Assembly (NCBI GenBank): GCA_021792335.1
Contig: JAJYUW010000003.1
Location: 11,721-55,866 of the forward strand
DNA length: 44,146 nucleotides
From: Pseudomonadota bacterium
GTDB lineage: Bacteria > Pseudomonadota > Gammaproteobacteria > Burkholderiales > Sulfuricellaceae
Direction of reading: 5' to 3'
In this document: piece after piece, positions 8,925 through 17,591 of the stretch
How the letters are laid out: every line of letters starts with the position of its first letter
Numbering within the stretch: position 1 is the first letter of the stretch
The notes under the pieces: generated by a model
Seen by the model: only the letters and a program-made list of their open reading frames with translations
Database searches by the model: none
What the model was told of the DNA's origin: nothing
Translations under genes and position numbers: made by a program

Positions 8925-8956
8925 CTACAATTGCTCCATAATTAGGAGCCACAATA

Positions 8957-9478
8957 TTGGATCTCACGTCACTTATTGACTTCGCCGACGAAGCGGAGGC
9001 CGAAATCGGGAAGTATCGCGTTGAGTTGACCCTTTCACCAAGCAAGCTGGGCTTCAGCCCGTATTGCGTGCCTAATCTCACTTGGCAAAGCATTAAATAC
9101 GGAGAAGCTGAACTACATCTCGTTCCAGACGACAAACGAGGCATATATGCGTTCGCCATTTGCGAACCAAGCGCAGTGCTTCCACCACATGGTTACATTC
9201 TTTACATTGGGATAGCGGGAAGAAACTCTACGCGGTCTCTGCGTGATCGTTACAAAGATTATCTCAATGCAAAGAAGGTAATGAAGCGCGCTCGCATCGC
9301 TTACATGATTGGAACATGGCATAAAGTCCTGCGCTTCTTTTTCGTTCCCGTTGATGACGCGATGACGTCAGCCGATTTAGAGACACTAGAGAAGCAGCTT
9401 AATACGGCCCTCCTTCCTCCATTCTCCCAAGGCGACCTCGAAGCAGAAACTAAGATCAACCGAAGGGCATTCAAATGA
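8957..9478 (+). CDS. GIY-YIG-fold putative nuclease
   Basis: A 173-residue protein with a GIY-YIG-like core: GIY at residues 62–64, YIG at 83–85 after a β-strand, a basic SLRDRYKDYL helix (about 94–103) with candidate catalytic arginines, and a glutamate in LEKQLNTALLPPF (E145), the usual order of the superfamily. Residues 1–60 are not recognised. The start is TTG 8957 with AGGAG spaced about 8 nt upstream. The stop overlaps the next gene's ATG by 4 nt (ATGA), so it is coupled to the DGQHR gene. GC is clearly lower than in sspBCD. It may be an added restriction nuclease. Activity is unproven, and the fold call rests on motifs only. Confidence 0.7.
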   Translation: MDLTSLIDFADEAEAEIGKYRVELTLSPSKLGFSPYCVPNLTWQSIKYGEAELHLVPDDKRGIYAFAICEPSAVLPPHGYILYIGIAGRNSTRSLRDRYKDYLNAKKVMKRARIAYMIGTWHKVLRFFFVPVDDAMTSADLETLEKQLNTALLPPFSQGDLEAETKINRRAFK

Positions 9479-10731
9479 CAAACACTGCCGGAAAACTTAC
9501 TCTGCCCGCGCTTCGCGGAATCATGGGCGATTGGGTTTATTACTCATGCCTGATGAATCTTGTAGAGCTGGGCAAGCGGGTTCACTATGCCCAAGATATC
9601 CATAAGAGCCAGCAACTGTCAGACTTGATTCAAAGGCAGTTGAAAAAAAGTAGAAGCGTCCAGATTGCCAGTTATTTGAAGACCCAACCAGAGCGCTTTT
9701 TCAATTCTCTTGTTATCGCGACATATGGCGGTCAGCCCAACTGGCGCGCGATATCCAGTGTCAGGTCCAAATCTGCAAATGATGATCTTGGCGCGCTAGA
9801 ACCAGAAACGCTAGAGTCAGTCGGATTTCTAACGCTGCGTGGAGATGAAAATCTCTTCGCGCTTGATGGGCAACACAGACTTGCTGGAATTAAGAAAGCT
9901 ATCTCGGATGGCTTGGACCAGGATCCGGTTGACGAGGTATCAGTGATATTCGTCGCGTACAAAGCCAATTCAAAGGGGCTTGAGCGAACTAGGCGGCTAT
10001 TCACAACGCTAAATAAGACAGCAAGGCCAGTTTCGAAAGGCGACATTATCGCGTTAGACGAAGATGACGTTATGGCGATCTGCGTAAGGCGGCTTATTGA
10101 AGAGACTGAACTCTTTTCTGGCAACAAAATAGCTTTCACAGCGAGCAACAACATGCCCTCTACCAATACGGAAAGCTTAACGACTATCGGTAATCTCTAC
10201 GACGTCTTGACGATTCTATTTACCGAAGTGCAGTCGGATTTGCGGAAACAAAGGAGCGAACTCCTGAAGGCTCGGCCAGAAGATGAAGACCTAGACAAGT
10301 ATTTCAAATTCGCACACAACTACTTTGTTCTCATGCGCAAGAGCTTCGCTGAAATCGACGAATTCTTTGCGGCGGACAACCCTGAGGTTGTTGTCAAGAA
10401 ATATCGTGGAAGTCATGGAGGAAAAGCGATCTTCAGGCCACTCGGACTCGAAATGTATACTCGCATTATTGCGCGACTGACGAAAGAGATGTCACGTGGT
10501 GAAGCGGTGAAGGTTGTAGCCAAACTTCCTCGAGATCTGACTGTTGCTCCATTTCTCGGCCTGATGTGGGATTCAAATAACAACACTATTAGCAATGCTC
10601 ATAAGGTCACATTGCGTGAAGTTCTCTTGTATATGACGGGCTACTCGAAGTATTCCGACGCCAATCTGCTTGGGCGGTATCGCAAGGAACTTGGCGACGA
10701 AAAAGCCGTATTGCCTAAAAAGGTAATTTAG
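9475..10731 (+). CDS. DndB-like DGQHR-domain protein
   Basis: A 418-residue protein containing the family signature LDGQHRLAGI (DGQHR at residues 131–135) and the downstream hallmark RRLFTTLNKTARPVSKGDIIALDEDD. DGQHR proteins include DndB, the transcriptional repressor of Dnd phosphorothioation operons, and relatives scattered through mobile islands. SspABCD systems normally lack DndB, so its presence beside an SspBCD module is unusual. It is coupled by a 4-nt overlap to the GIY-YIG gene and ends head-on against the nuclease gene on the other strand, 36 nt away. It could repress its own cassette or the whole island, or may act on DNA as another DGQHR subfamily; the sequence alone does not decide. 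Confidence 0.82.
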   Translation: MTNTAGKLTLPALRGIMGDWVYYSCLMNLVELGKRVHYAQDIHKSQQLSDLIQRQLKKSRSVQIASYLKTQPERFFNSLVIATYGGQPNWRAISSVRSKSANDDLGALEPETLESVGFLTLRGDENLFALDGQHRLAGIKKAISDGLDQDPVDEVSVIFVAYKANSKGLERTRRLFTTLNKTARPVSKGDIIALDEDDVMAICVRRLIEETELFSGNKIAFTASNNMPSTNTESLTTIGNLYDVLTILFTEVQSDLRKQRSELLKARPEDEDLDKYFKFAHNYFVLMRKSFAEIDEFFAADNPEVVVKKYRGSHGGKAIFRPLGLEMYTRIIARLTKEMSRGEAVKVVAKLPRDLTVAPFLGLMWDSNNNTISNAHKVTLREVLLYMTGYSKYSDANLLGRYRKELGDEKAVLPKKVI

Positions 10732-10732
10732 A

Positions 10733-10749
10733 AGAGGTCATGAACCTCT
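10733..10749. terminator. Short hairpin between convergent operons
   Basis: AGAGGT-CATGA-ACCTCT forms a 6-bp stem with a 5-nt loop exactly in the 36-nt gap between the two convergent gene ends. It has no U-tract, so it is only a weak bidirectional terminator candidate. Confidence 0.35.
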
Positions 10750-10767
10750 AAGTAGCGAAACTGCCCC

Positions 10768-12204
10768 CTAAATTTCCCGTTCCTTTTGAACAACAAGATC
10801 AGAAAAACGGGCAAGCAAATCGAGATTAAGTCGAAGCCTTGACTCAATCTGCGCGCGATCCCACCAGTCGGTCCAAGTCCCGCGACGAGCTAGAGCGACA
10901 AGGTGTTCTACAAGCGAATTAGCAGGCTGGGGGAACGCTACAAGGAAATAGCCTTCGGCGTCGTGGCGCTCGATGGTGTCCCGAATGTCGACCACTTTGG
11001 CCTTGCCCACTGAGGGCTGGTGTGCCTTTACCTGCACGACGATGCTCTTCAGTATCGCAGGTTCAGGGATACCATTCGATGCGGAGCCATCCAACCCGTG
11101 CCCAGAAGAAATTAGCCAACGCGCAATAAAGTCCCGCCCCCCATCGCGTTCACGAGTAGGGCCAGCTTGCCGAACCCAAGCCACGCCTTTTTCTCGCTCT
11201 AGGAGCGCGTAAACAAGGTCTTCAAAGCGTCCGCCGTCGATTCTTTCTGTCCACTCAAATGCATAGTCGACCGAGAATACGGCATTCTCAGCAGATCGTC
11301 GCACAAGAAACTTTGTCCGTTCCGTTTCGAATGAGCGGATGCCGCAATCTGCCGCAATAGCGACGATAGATTGCATCCCGACAAAGACGCAATGAGATTC
11401 AAGCGGTATGAGCGCTATGGCCTTATCAAGAGGGGCTGATCCCGCTCCTTTCCATGGCAGCGAGGATTCTGGCTCGATACTTCGCAGCAACCGCAGACCG
11501 CTAGAAATAGTCCGATGCGCGACAGCGTTCTTCAGCCCGCTTCCGACGATTGACACTCTTGATCGTCCACTCACACATACTGGATCGTAAGCTGCAAGTG
11601 CCACGCGGAACGCGGCAGCTCTTGCCGGAGGAAGAATTGCAACCGTAATGCCATTGGCGAGCGATTTGGCGTAATACCAGTCGGGACACTCACGAATCCC
11701 TGCCATGTCATCAAAGTCAGTAAAACTCCCACTGGAATTCAGAGCATCAACAAGCTCCTTGGCACCGTTAGTCCACCTAGCCTGTGGATACATGATGTCG
11801 CCCCACCCTACGACGTCATCTAGGGCGTGGAAAGCGAACGCCGTATGCGCAAGAATTTTCGCCTTAGGTGGATTTGGATCACTTAAATCGCCAACCTGAT
11901 CAAAGATCAGCCATCTAGCGTAGATCTCACCCGGTATAGGGACAAACCCAGCCTCATCCACCAGCCTCGTTGATGCCGCGCCATTGGCCCTTAAAACACA
12001 CGCCCAAAACAACGATAGCAGATCGTGTGCGTCGGTGCGCCCTCCGCAGCCGTCCATCTGGTATGAATTCGTTCGCAAATATCCAAATGTTATCGAACCC
12101 TGATCAGTCTGTTGCTCTGCCACTTTTAGCGGATAGTGGTCCTCCTGCGCACACGGCTGCTGCATCACATAAGTATGCAGGCGGGAGAACATTTTTTCCT
12201 TCAT
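10768..12204 (-). CDS. Mrr-like restriction endonuclease
   Basis: A 478-residue protein. The C-terminal region (about residues 315–430) carries a PD-(D/E)XK nuclease of the Mrr_cat type: a helix with FEDLVYALLE, then RDGGRDF (about 352–358), then VVQVKAH with the Q-x-K form (about 387–393). A closing WWDRAQIESRL…LARFSDL helix follows. Residues 1–310 are not recognised and may be the target-recognition part. The ATG at 12204 overlaps the sspH stop by 4 nt (ATGA), so it is the fourth gene of the sspFGH operon by translation. Its GC content is visibly lower than that of sspH and changes abruptly at this overlap. A fourth restriction subunit or a modification-dependent nuclease are both possible. 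Confidence 0.78.
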   Translation of the reverse strand: MKEKMFSRLHTYVMQQPCAQEDHYPLKVAEQQTDQGSITFGYLRTNSYQMDGCGGRTDAHDLLSLFWACVLRANGAASTRLVDEAGFVPIPGEIYARWLIFDQVGDLSDPNPPKAKILAHTAFAFHALDDVVGWGDIMYPQARWTNGAKELVDALNSSGSFTDFDDMAGIRECPDWYYAKSLANGITVAILPPARAAAFRVALAAYDPVCVSGRSRVSIVGSGLKNAVAHRTISSGLRLLRSIEPESSLPWKGAGSAPLDKAIALIPLESHCVFVGMQSIVAIAADCGIRSFETERTKFLVRRSAENAVFSVDYAFEWTERIDGGRFEDLVYALLEREKGVAWVRQAGPTRERDGGRDFIARWLISSGHGLDGSASNGIPEPAILKSIVVQVKAHQPSVGKAKVVDIRDTIERHDAEGYFLVAFPQPANSLVEHLVALARRGTWTDWWDRAQIESRLRLNLDLLARFSDLVVQKEREI

Positions 12205-15200
12205 CCGGGGGGCAAAACTTCTGGCGCGCCATCTGAACGAATCGCCTCTACGGCTTGGGCGATGTCGTCGTCGCTGAGGAATGGAGCTTGGGCGAACACC
12301 AGTCCCTGCTCGCCATTCAACTTTGCGGCCAGGTGTCCCTTGCCTAGTAATAGCTCAGCTCCCGGTCGGTCGAGCGCGATCTTCGAAGTCGCCTCGCTAG
12401 CAACTTTCAGAATCAGACGGTTGCCAAGGTTCTCCCGCAGCTGCATCGGCATCACGTCCTTGTCCGGCCGCTGTGCTGCGAAAATCAGGTGGATGCCGGC
12501 GGCCCGCGCCTTGACGCCAAGCCTCTGGACAGCGGAGCTGACTGCGTTCTTGTAGGCGTCGTCGAACATCCAGTCAGCGAATTCGTCGTGTATTAGAAAT
12601 ACCATCGGCAGCCGGTTTTCAGGAGCTGATTTCGCGTTGTATGTCGGCAAGTCGCGAGCCCGCGTCTCAGAGAAGATCCGATACCTGTTCTCCATTTCCT
12701 CGACAAGGCTTGCCAGGATCTCGGCCGAGCGTTCCTTAGTCGTCACAATCTTCTCGCGCATGTGCGGAAGGTCTTCTAAGGCCGAGTAGTCGACACCCAT
12801 CTTGGGATCGATGAGTACCATCTGGGCGAGCTCCTTTGGATTGGTGGCCGCGATATCGAGAATCATGGCCTGGATGAGGACCGACTTTCCGCTGCCTGTC
12901 GTTCCGGCCACAAGCGAATGCGGGTCGTGGGCGGCCAATCCGCCGAATTCTCCGCCGAGGTTGAGATAGAGCAACGCTCCATTGATTTCCTGCACACCAA
13001 GCAAGATGGAGGTATTGATGCCGGCGGCGTTTCTGTTCAGGGTCCGCCTTGCCCACAAGCCCCAAAGCGAGACAGACTGCCTCTTGGAGCCGGCGATGGT
13101 GATGACGATCTCTCCCGGCTTTGGCTGGACGGTGACCAGGTTGATGGCATGCGTGGTCAATAGCTGCATGCGTTTGGCCTCGACGTCCTCGACGCGCAGG
13201 CGATCCGAACCTGCGAGCCTGACCAGACATCCGTTCGGCGTGAGCCGAGTCGCAAGTACCGCCGCTTGAAGCCCGTATCCGTTGAGGGCGGCTTTGAGCT
13301 TGCGCGTTGTCTCCTGCGCCCACTCCTCGCGCTCGTCGGTGGCGGCCGACAGTCCCGCCGTCTTTGACGCGACAAGGGTATTGAGGCTTGCGCCGAATGC
13401 GGTGGCCTCCGGCTGTGCATGCGCGCTGATTGGCGCTTCCAGTTCGGTGGCCGGCGCCTCGGAAGTCGGGGTGGCAGGCGGCATCACTTCCGTCGGCGCG
13501 ACATCCGCGGCAAGCGCGGGGCTTGTTGCAAGAAGCTCGATCATCGCACCCCAGGCGACACGCGGTGCAGGAAGTTGGGGCGTGGCGGAAAGCCAAGGCT
13601 GCGCGGGTCCGAGCTTTGAGCGGATTGTCGTCGGATCTTCCTTGCGGGCGTAGGACTCGACCAAAAGCCTGAGCTCGTTGCGCTCGAAAACCTCCTGCCA
13701 TGCTTGGATGCCGTCGGTGTCGTCGACCAGGTGCTGCTCGGAGGCCGAAGGCCCGGCGGGGTCTGTGGAATGGACGAAGACATGCGAATAGCCGCGCAGG
13801 GAGATTCCGGCTTCCCCGTCGCGCAGCTTCGCCCGCGCCCGCTCCAAGAGGCCCGAGCAACCGGGTGGGATGTCGGCATCGACGAGCAGGTCGGCAAGCC
13901 GCGAGAGCCAAACGTCGCGGTCGAGCCGACCGGGATCGCCGAACAAGGCTGCCCGAAAAGTAGAGAGCGTCGCCATCAACTGCGCCTTCGAGGAACGCCG
14001 GGCCTCAGCTGCTCCGTTGGCCGCGACATATTTTGACTCGATGACGGCCACATGTAGTATCGGCCCCTCCTCACCTTCCTCAACGCAAAGGCCCAGGATA
14101 TCGGCGATGCGGCTTTCCTTTTGCGCGAGCCAGTCTGCATAGTCGTCCAGGAGGAAGAAGACGCTGAAAGCCGCCCGTTTTCTGGAGCCTGATATGACCT
14201 TGAACTCCTCTTCGAGGAGATGACGGCTCATGACAAGCCCAATCATCTCCCCGGCCGAAATGCCGCGCTTTGCGGCCCGCAGAACGATGTCACCAGACAC
14301 CGACAGGGCGTCTTTCTTCATCCGGTCGGCCAGGGCCGAGAGTTCTTCGCCGGACAGTGGAAGGCCCAACTCGCCGAGCCTGCGCCTGGCGAGAACCCCA
14401 AGCAGCCGAAGTTCGGATGTGGAGCTGACGATGGTGTTGCGGCCGTTGGTGGAGGTCCTGCGGTAGCGGACTACCGTGACTCCGTTTGCTTGAAGTTGGC
14501 GCTTGTCCAAAAGCTCGTCGTAGGTGGCGACCCATTCGGCGAGGGCGTGCGCGTCGTCGAGGGTGGCCTTCAATGTCTCGTTTTGAAGCGAGATGCGCCG
14601 CGCCGGCAACAATTGCGTTCCGGCCGTGGCGTCGGTCTGCCGCACCACCGACGCGACAGCTCCGACATAGGCCCAGCCTGAGGCTGTCTGACGCGGGCAG
14701 GTCAGGAAGGTCGTGGATTTGAGCTCGTTCTCGCCTGACACGCTACGGTATGACCAACGTGACGGAGCATGCTCCAGAGTGGGCCGTTCGTTGGTCCAGT
14801 CGACTGGGATCCATTCCACCGCTGCGGTTCTCGAAACGACATCGTGGAGGAAGGCGACATCGAAGGCCCGGAATCCATCGCTTGCCCGAGGAGGCGTTGA
14901 AGAAGGCGGAGCAACCGAGATGCGAAGTTTCGACATGAAGTTCTGGCTCGTCTCGCTCACCACCGGCAAGTCCGGGTCATCGCCGGTCTTGGTGACAAGC
15001 TCAGCGTAGACGCGCCTGAGCTTTGCAGGGTCGCGGTGGCGCACAGAGACATTGCACTGGAAATCAGTCTCAGTCTGCATGCCCGACAGCTCGCGCACGA
15101 CCGCCAGCGGCAGCTCTGCAGCGTCTGCGTTGTAGAGAAGCACGCTCAGATTCGACGCCTCGTGTGGCTGCAATCCGATATACCGCTCCATCAACTCGCG

Positions 15201-17591
15201 CGCTTGCTTAGCAGCGGCGGCCGGATCGACATCGGTGAGGGAGTCGTCGGAGCCGCGCACTGGCCGCTCAAGCAGGCTGTATCCGTTGACGGTGCTGCTC
15301 TCGCAGACGAGGATCGGAGTTCCGCCCTTGTTGGCCGCCGCTATCTCCGGATAATACGGATGGGCGAGCTCCTCCGAAAACTCACGGAAGAAGATCCCCC
15401 TGTCGCCGAAGAGCACTTTCTTCCCGTTGAGGATGTGGGTCACAAGACCCGCGACGCGGCGGGTTTTCACCGCGAGGGCCTTCATGCGCTCGGGATGCCA
15501 GGGCGGGATGATCACCGACGGCTGCTCGCCTGAGACTTTCACCGTTCCGATGGACAGCACCTCGGCGACAAGCTCCGAGCGGCATATGTCACCGCGCGCG
15601 TGGATCGCCAGCGCGCGAAGCAGCGCAGCGAAGGAGTCGGCCTGCCGCAACACCGCCTCGCCATGGAGTCCCGTTTTTATGAAGTCTTCCAAGGCAAGGA
15701 TGTAGTCTTCCTCGAAGGTTTCCCATGAGGCCCGAAGCTCGGCGCGCTGCTCCTCGGAAATGCGTCCCTTGACGGCGAGATCGTCTATCCTGCGCTTAAT
15801 GTCGGCCCGCATGCTTTTCAGCTGCTTCGACTGCGGAACCAGTGAACCGGCGTCGTGCGAATAGGTGGCCTCCAAAGTGGCGGTGTCCAAAAGGGACACG
15901 CTCTGCACCCCACCCTTCTTGCTGACAAGGCGTCTTGGAACCTCTGTACAGCCCACGGAACCCTTCTCTTGGAGACGCCGCATGTCGTCGATCAGCGAAA
16001 GCCCTATGGAGTCAGGACGGTATAGCCACAGCAGCTGCGTCTTCTCCAGGATGGTCTCGTCTGCGCCCTTCTTTTCAACAAGGGAGACTTCAAACTTTAT
16101 CTGGACGGAATTTTTCGCAAGCGAGGTGCATGGCTTGAACTTGTCCTTGCGGATTTCCTTCTCGCGGACCAAAAAAGCGGGATGATCGAACAGTGGGTCG
16201 GGCAGGTTTCCCGCCCCCATCCGTTCGACGCGCCATTCGACGCGTCCGTTCATAAGCTCTTTGAGGCCGCGATACATCGCCGAGAAGAACGCCCCGACGT
16301 CCTGGTTGTGGCGCTCTCTCCAAACGGTGCGGCCTTTGGTGACGGTGAAACGCAGTACACGCTCGCCCTGCGGCTCCGCTGCCCCTGCCACAAGGTGGTG
16401 AGCGACGCTGGCAAAGCCGTCGAGGAAATCATGGCATTCGATGGGCTTGCCGAATACCACCTTTTCCCAACGTGCGTGCAGCTTCGTGTTTTTCTCTATG
16501 TAGCGGCGGTGGAGCTCGAAGAACACCTCATCATCATCGTTCCAGTCGGATCGCTTTTCCCGGGCGCGCAATCCTTCAAGGTGTTTGCGCCATTCGGCGT
16601 CGAGCACATCTGGGTCGTCGCAGTCGTGGTCGAAAAAATAGATGGTTGCGTCGGCTAGGCCCTGCTGGCGCTCACGGGGCTTGTCGAAGATGAGGTGGAC
16701 TCCGTCCTTTTCCCACTCAAGGGCCATGACCTCAGCGGAGGTCAGCTCGTCGCCTGGCTGCGCGTTGATGAACGCGAGAAGGACTTCCCTTGCGTGATCC
16801 TGTATAGCTTCGGCGTTCTCGTCGAGGCGCTGGCGCAGCTCCTCTGGATCAAGCGGCTGGCCGTTAGGCCGCATCTTGGAGAGAAGCGGGAAGCGGTTCG
16901 CGAAGAGTTTCTCGAACACCTTGCGCCAAGGCGCGACGGCCGCCCCATAGGTCTTGGAGCTTGAGAAAAACGATGTGTCGCGGGGCAGCCCGACATAAGG
17001 CAAAGCCCAGCCGATGGCGTCGCGAATCGGATGTCCATGGGCCGTGGTGGCCTCCCCGGCCAAAGCACAAAACTCTCCGAGCTGGTTGAGCGAGAGCTCC
17101 GAGGCGCCCATCAGGCCCCTGAGGGCGGCGCGAAAGACAGCCCGGTCCTCAGGCGTCGGGGCGATGCCGGCAACATGGCAGGTCGCCTCCACCCAGGACT
17201 CCTCGTGCGACCTGAACTCCTTGGCGCCCAATGCGGTCACATGCCCCAGCGTGTCCGCCAGATTGTGCTCGTTGCCGTTGGCGGTGAGCAGCGCCTCCTT
17301 GGTGGTGCCAGAGTTGCGAACCTCCCCTGCATTCATCTGTGTGAGGGCCTCAGGCGGAAGCCCCTCGTCCTTGACCAAGGGTTCTGGAATCTTCAAATCC
17401 ACCCGCGCGGCAAGGTCCGGGTTGTCGAGGATCTCGCGGACTATCGACGCTATCTGGGCAGGTGCAAGCTTGTCGAGACGAAACATGGCAGCGGAGTCAG
17501 GCAGCGAGCCGTCGCTTTGCCGTGAGTCGGCGAGGCGGCGCTGAAGGATGTCCGCGCCGACGCGGCCGATGATTCTATCTGTCCGCATCAT
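12201..17591 (-). CDS. sspH: SspH/DptH-like restriction protein with FtsK-type motor
   Basis: A very large protein (1796 residues) whose only recognisable domain is at the C-terminus: an FtsK/HerA-type translocase with Walker A GTTGSGKS near residue 1563, a DPKMGVDYSALEDL segment, and a Walker B-like LIHDEFADW near 1665. Length, C-terminal motor and position after two overlapping genes match DptH/SspH, the motor subunit of phosphorothioate-dependent restriction. The start chosen is ATG 17591, which overlaps the sspG stop as ATGA and has GGGAGAGG just upstream; a longer frame to 17633 lacks such a site. The N-terminal 1500 residues probably hold DNA-binding and assembly parts but show no motif I can name. 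Confidence 0.85.
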   Translation of the reverse strand: MMRTDRIIGRVGADILQRRLADSRQSDGSLPDSAAMFRLDKLAPAQIASIVREILDNPDLAARVDLKIPEPLVKDEGLPPEALTQMNAGEVRNSGTTKEALLTANGNEHNLADTLGHVTALGAKEFRSHEESWVEATCHVAGIAPTPEDRAVFRAALRGLMGASELSLNQLGEFCALAGEATTAHGHPIRDAIGWALPYVGLPRDTSFFSSSKTYGAAVAPWRKVFEKLFANRFPLLSKMRPNGQPLDPEELRQRLDENAEAIQDHAREVLLAFINAQPGDELTSAEVMALEWEKDGVHLIFDKPRERQQGLADATIYFFDHDCDDPDVLDAEWRKHLEGLRAREKRSDWNDDDEVFFELHRRYIEKNTKLHARWEKVVFGKPIECHDFLDGFASVAHHLVAGAAEPQGERVLRFTVTKGRTVWRERHNQDVGAFFSAMYRGLKELMNGRVEWRVERMGAGNLPDPLFDHPAFLVREKEIRKDKFKPCTSLAKNSVQIKFEVSLVEKKGADETILEKTQLLWLYRPDSIGLSLIDDMRRLQEKGSVGCTEVPRRLVSKKGGVQSVSLLDTATLEATYSHDAGSLVPQSKQLKSMRADIKRRIDDLAVKGRISEEQRAELRASWETFEEDYILALEDFIKTGLHGEAVLRQADSFAALLRALAIHARGDICRSELVAEVLSIGTVKVSGEQPSVIIPPWHPERMKALAVKTRRVAGLVTHILNGKKVLFGDRGIFFREFSEELAHPYYPEIAAANKGGTPILVCESSTVNGYSLLERPVRGSDDSLTDVDPAAAAKQARELMERYIGLQPHEASNLSVLLYNADAAELPLAVVRELSGMQTETDFQCNVSVRHRDPAKLRRVYAELVTKTGDDPDLPVVSETSQNFMSKLRISVAPPSSTPPRASDGFRAFDVAFLHDVVSRTAAVEWIPVDWTNERPTLEHAPSRWSYRSVSGENELKSTTFLTCPRQTASGWAYVGAVASVVRQTDATAGTQLLPARRISLQNETLKATLDDAHALAEWVATYDELLDKRQLQANGVTVVRYRRTSTNGRNTIVSSTSELRLLGVLARRRLGELGLPLSGEELSALADRMKKDALSVSGDIVLRAAKRGISAGEMIGLVMSRHLLEEEFKVISGSRKRAAFSVFFLLDDYADWLAQKESRIADILGLCVEEGEEGPILHVAVIESKYVAANGAAEARRSSKAQLMATLSTFRAALFGDPGRLDRDVWLSRLADLLVDADIPPGCSGLLERARAKLRDGEAGISLRGYSHVFVHSTDPAGPSASEQHLVDDTDGIQAWQEVFERNELRLLVESYARKEDPTTIRSKLGPAQPWLSATPQLPAPRVAWGAMIELLATSPALAADVAPTEVMPPATPTSEAPATELEAPISAHAQPEATAFGASLNTLVASKTAGLSAATDEREEWAQETTRKLKAALNGYGLQAAVLATRLTPNGCLVRLAGSDRLRVEDVEAKRMQLLTTHAINLVTVQPKPGEIVITIAGSKRQSVSLWGLWARRTLNRNAAGINTSILLGVQEINGALLYLNLGGEFGGLAAHDPHSLVAGTTGSGKSVLIQAMILDIAATNPKELAQMVLIDPKMGVDYSALEDLPHMREKIVTTKERSAEILASLVEEMENRYRIFSETRARDLPTYNAKSAPENRLPMVFLIHDEFADWMFDDAYKNAVSSAVQRLGVKARAAGIHLIFAAQRPDKDVMPMQLRENLGNRLILKVASEATSKIALDRPGAELLLGKGHLAAKLNGEQGLVFAQAPFLSDDDIAQAVEAIRSDGAPEVLPPG

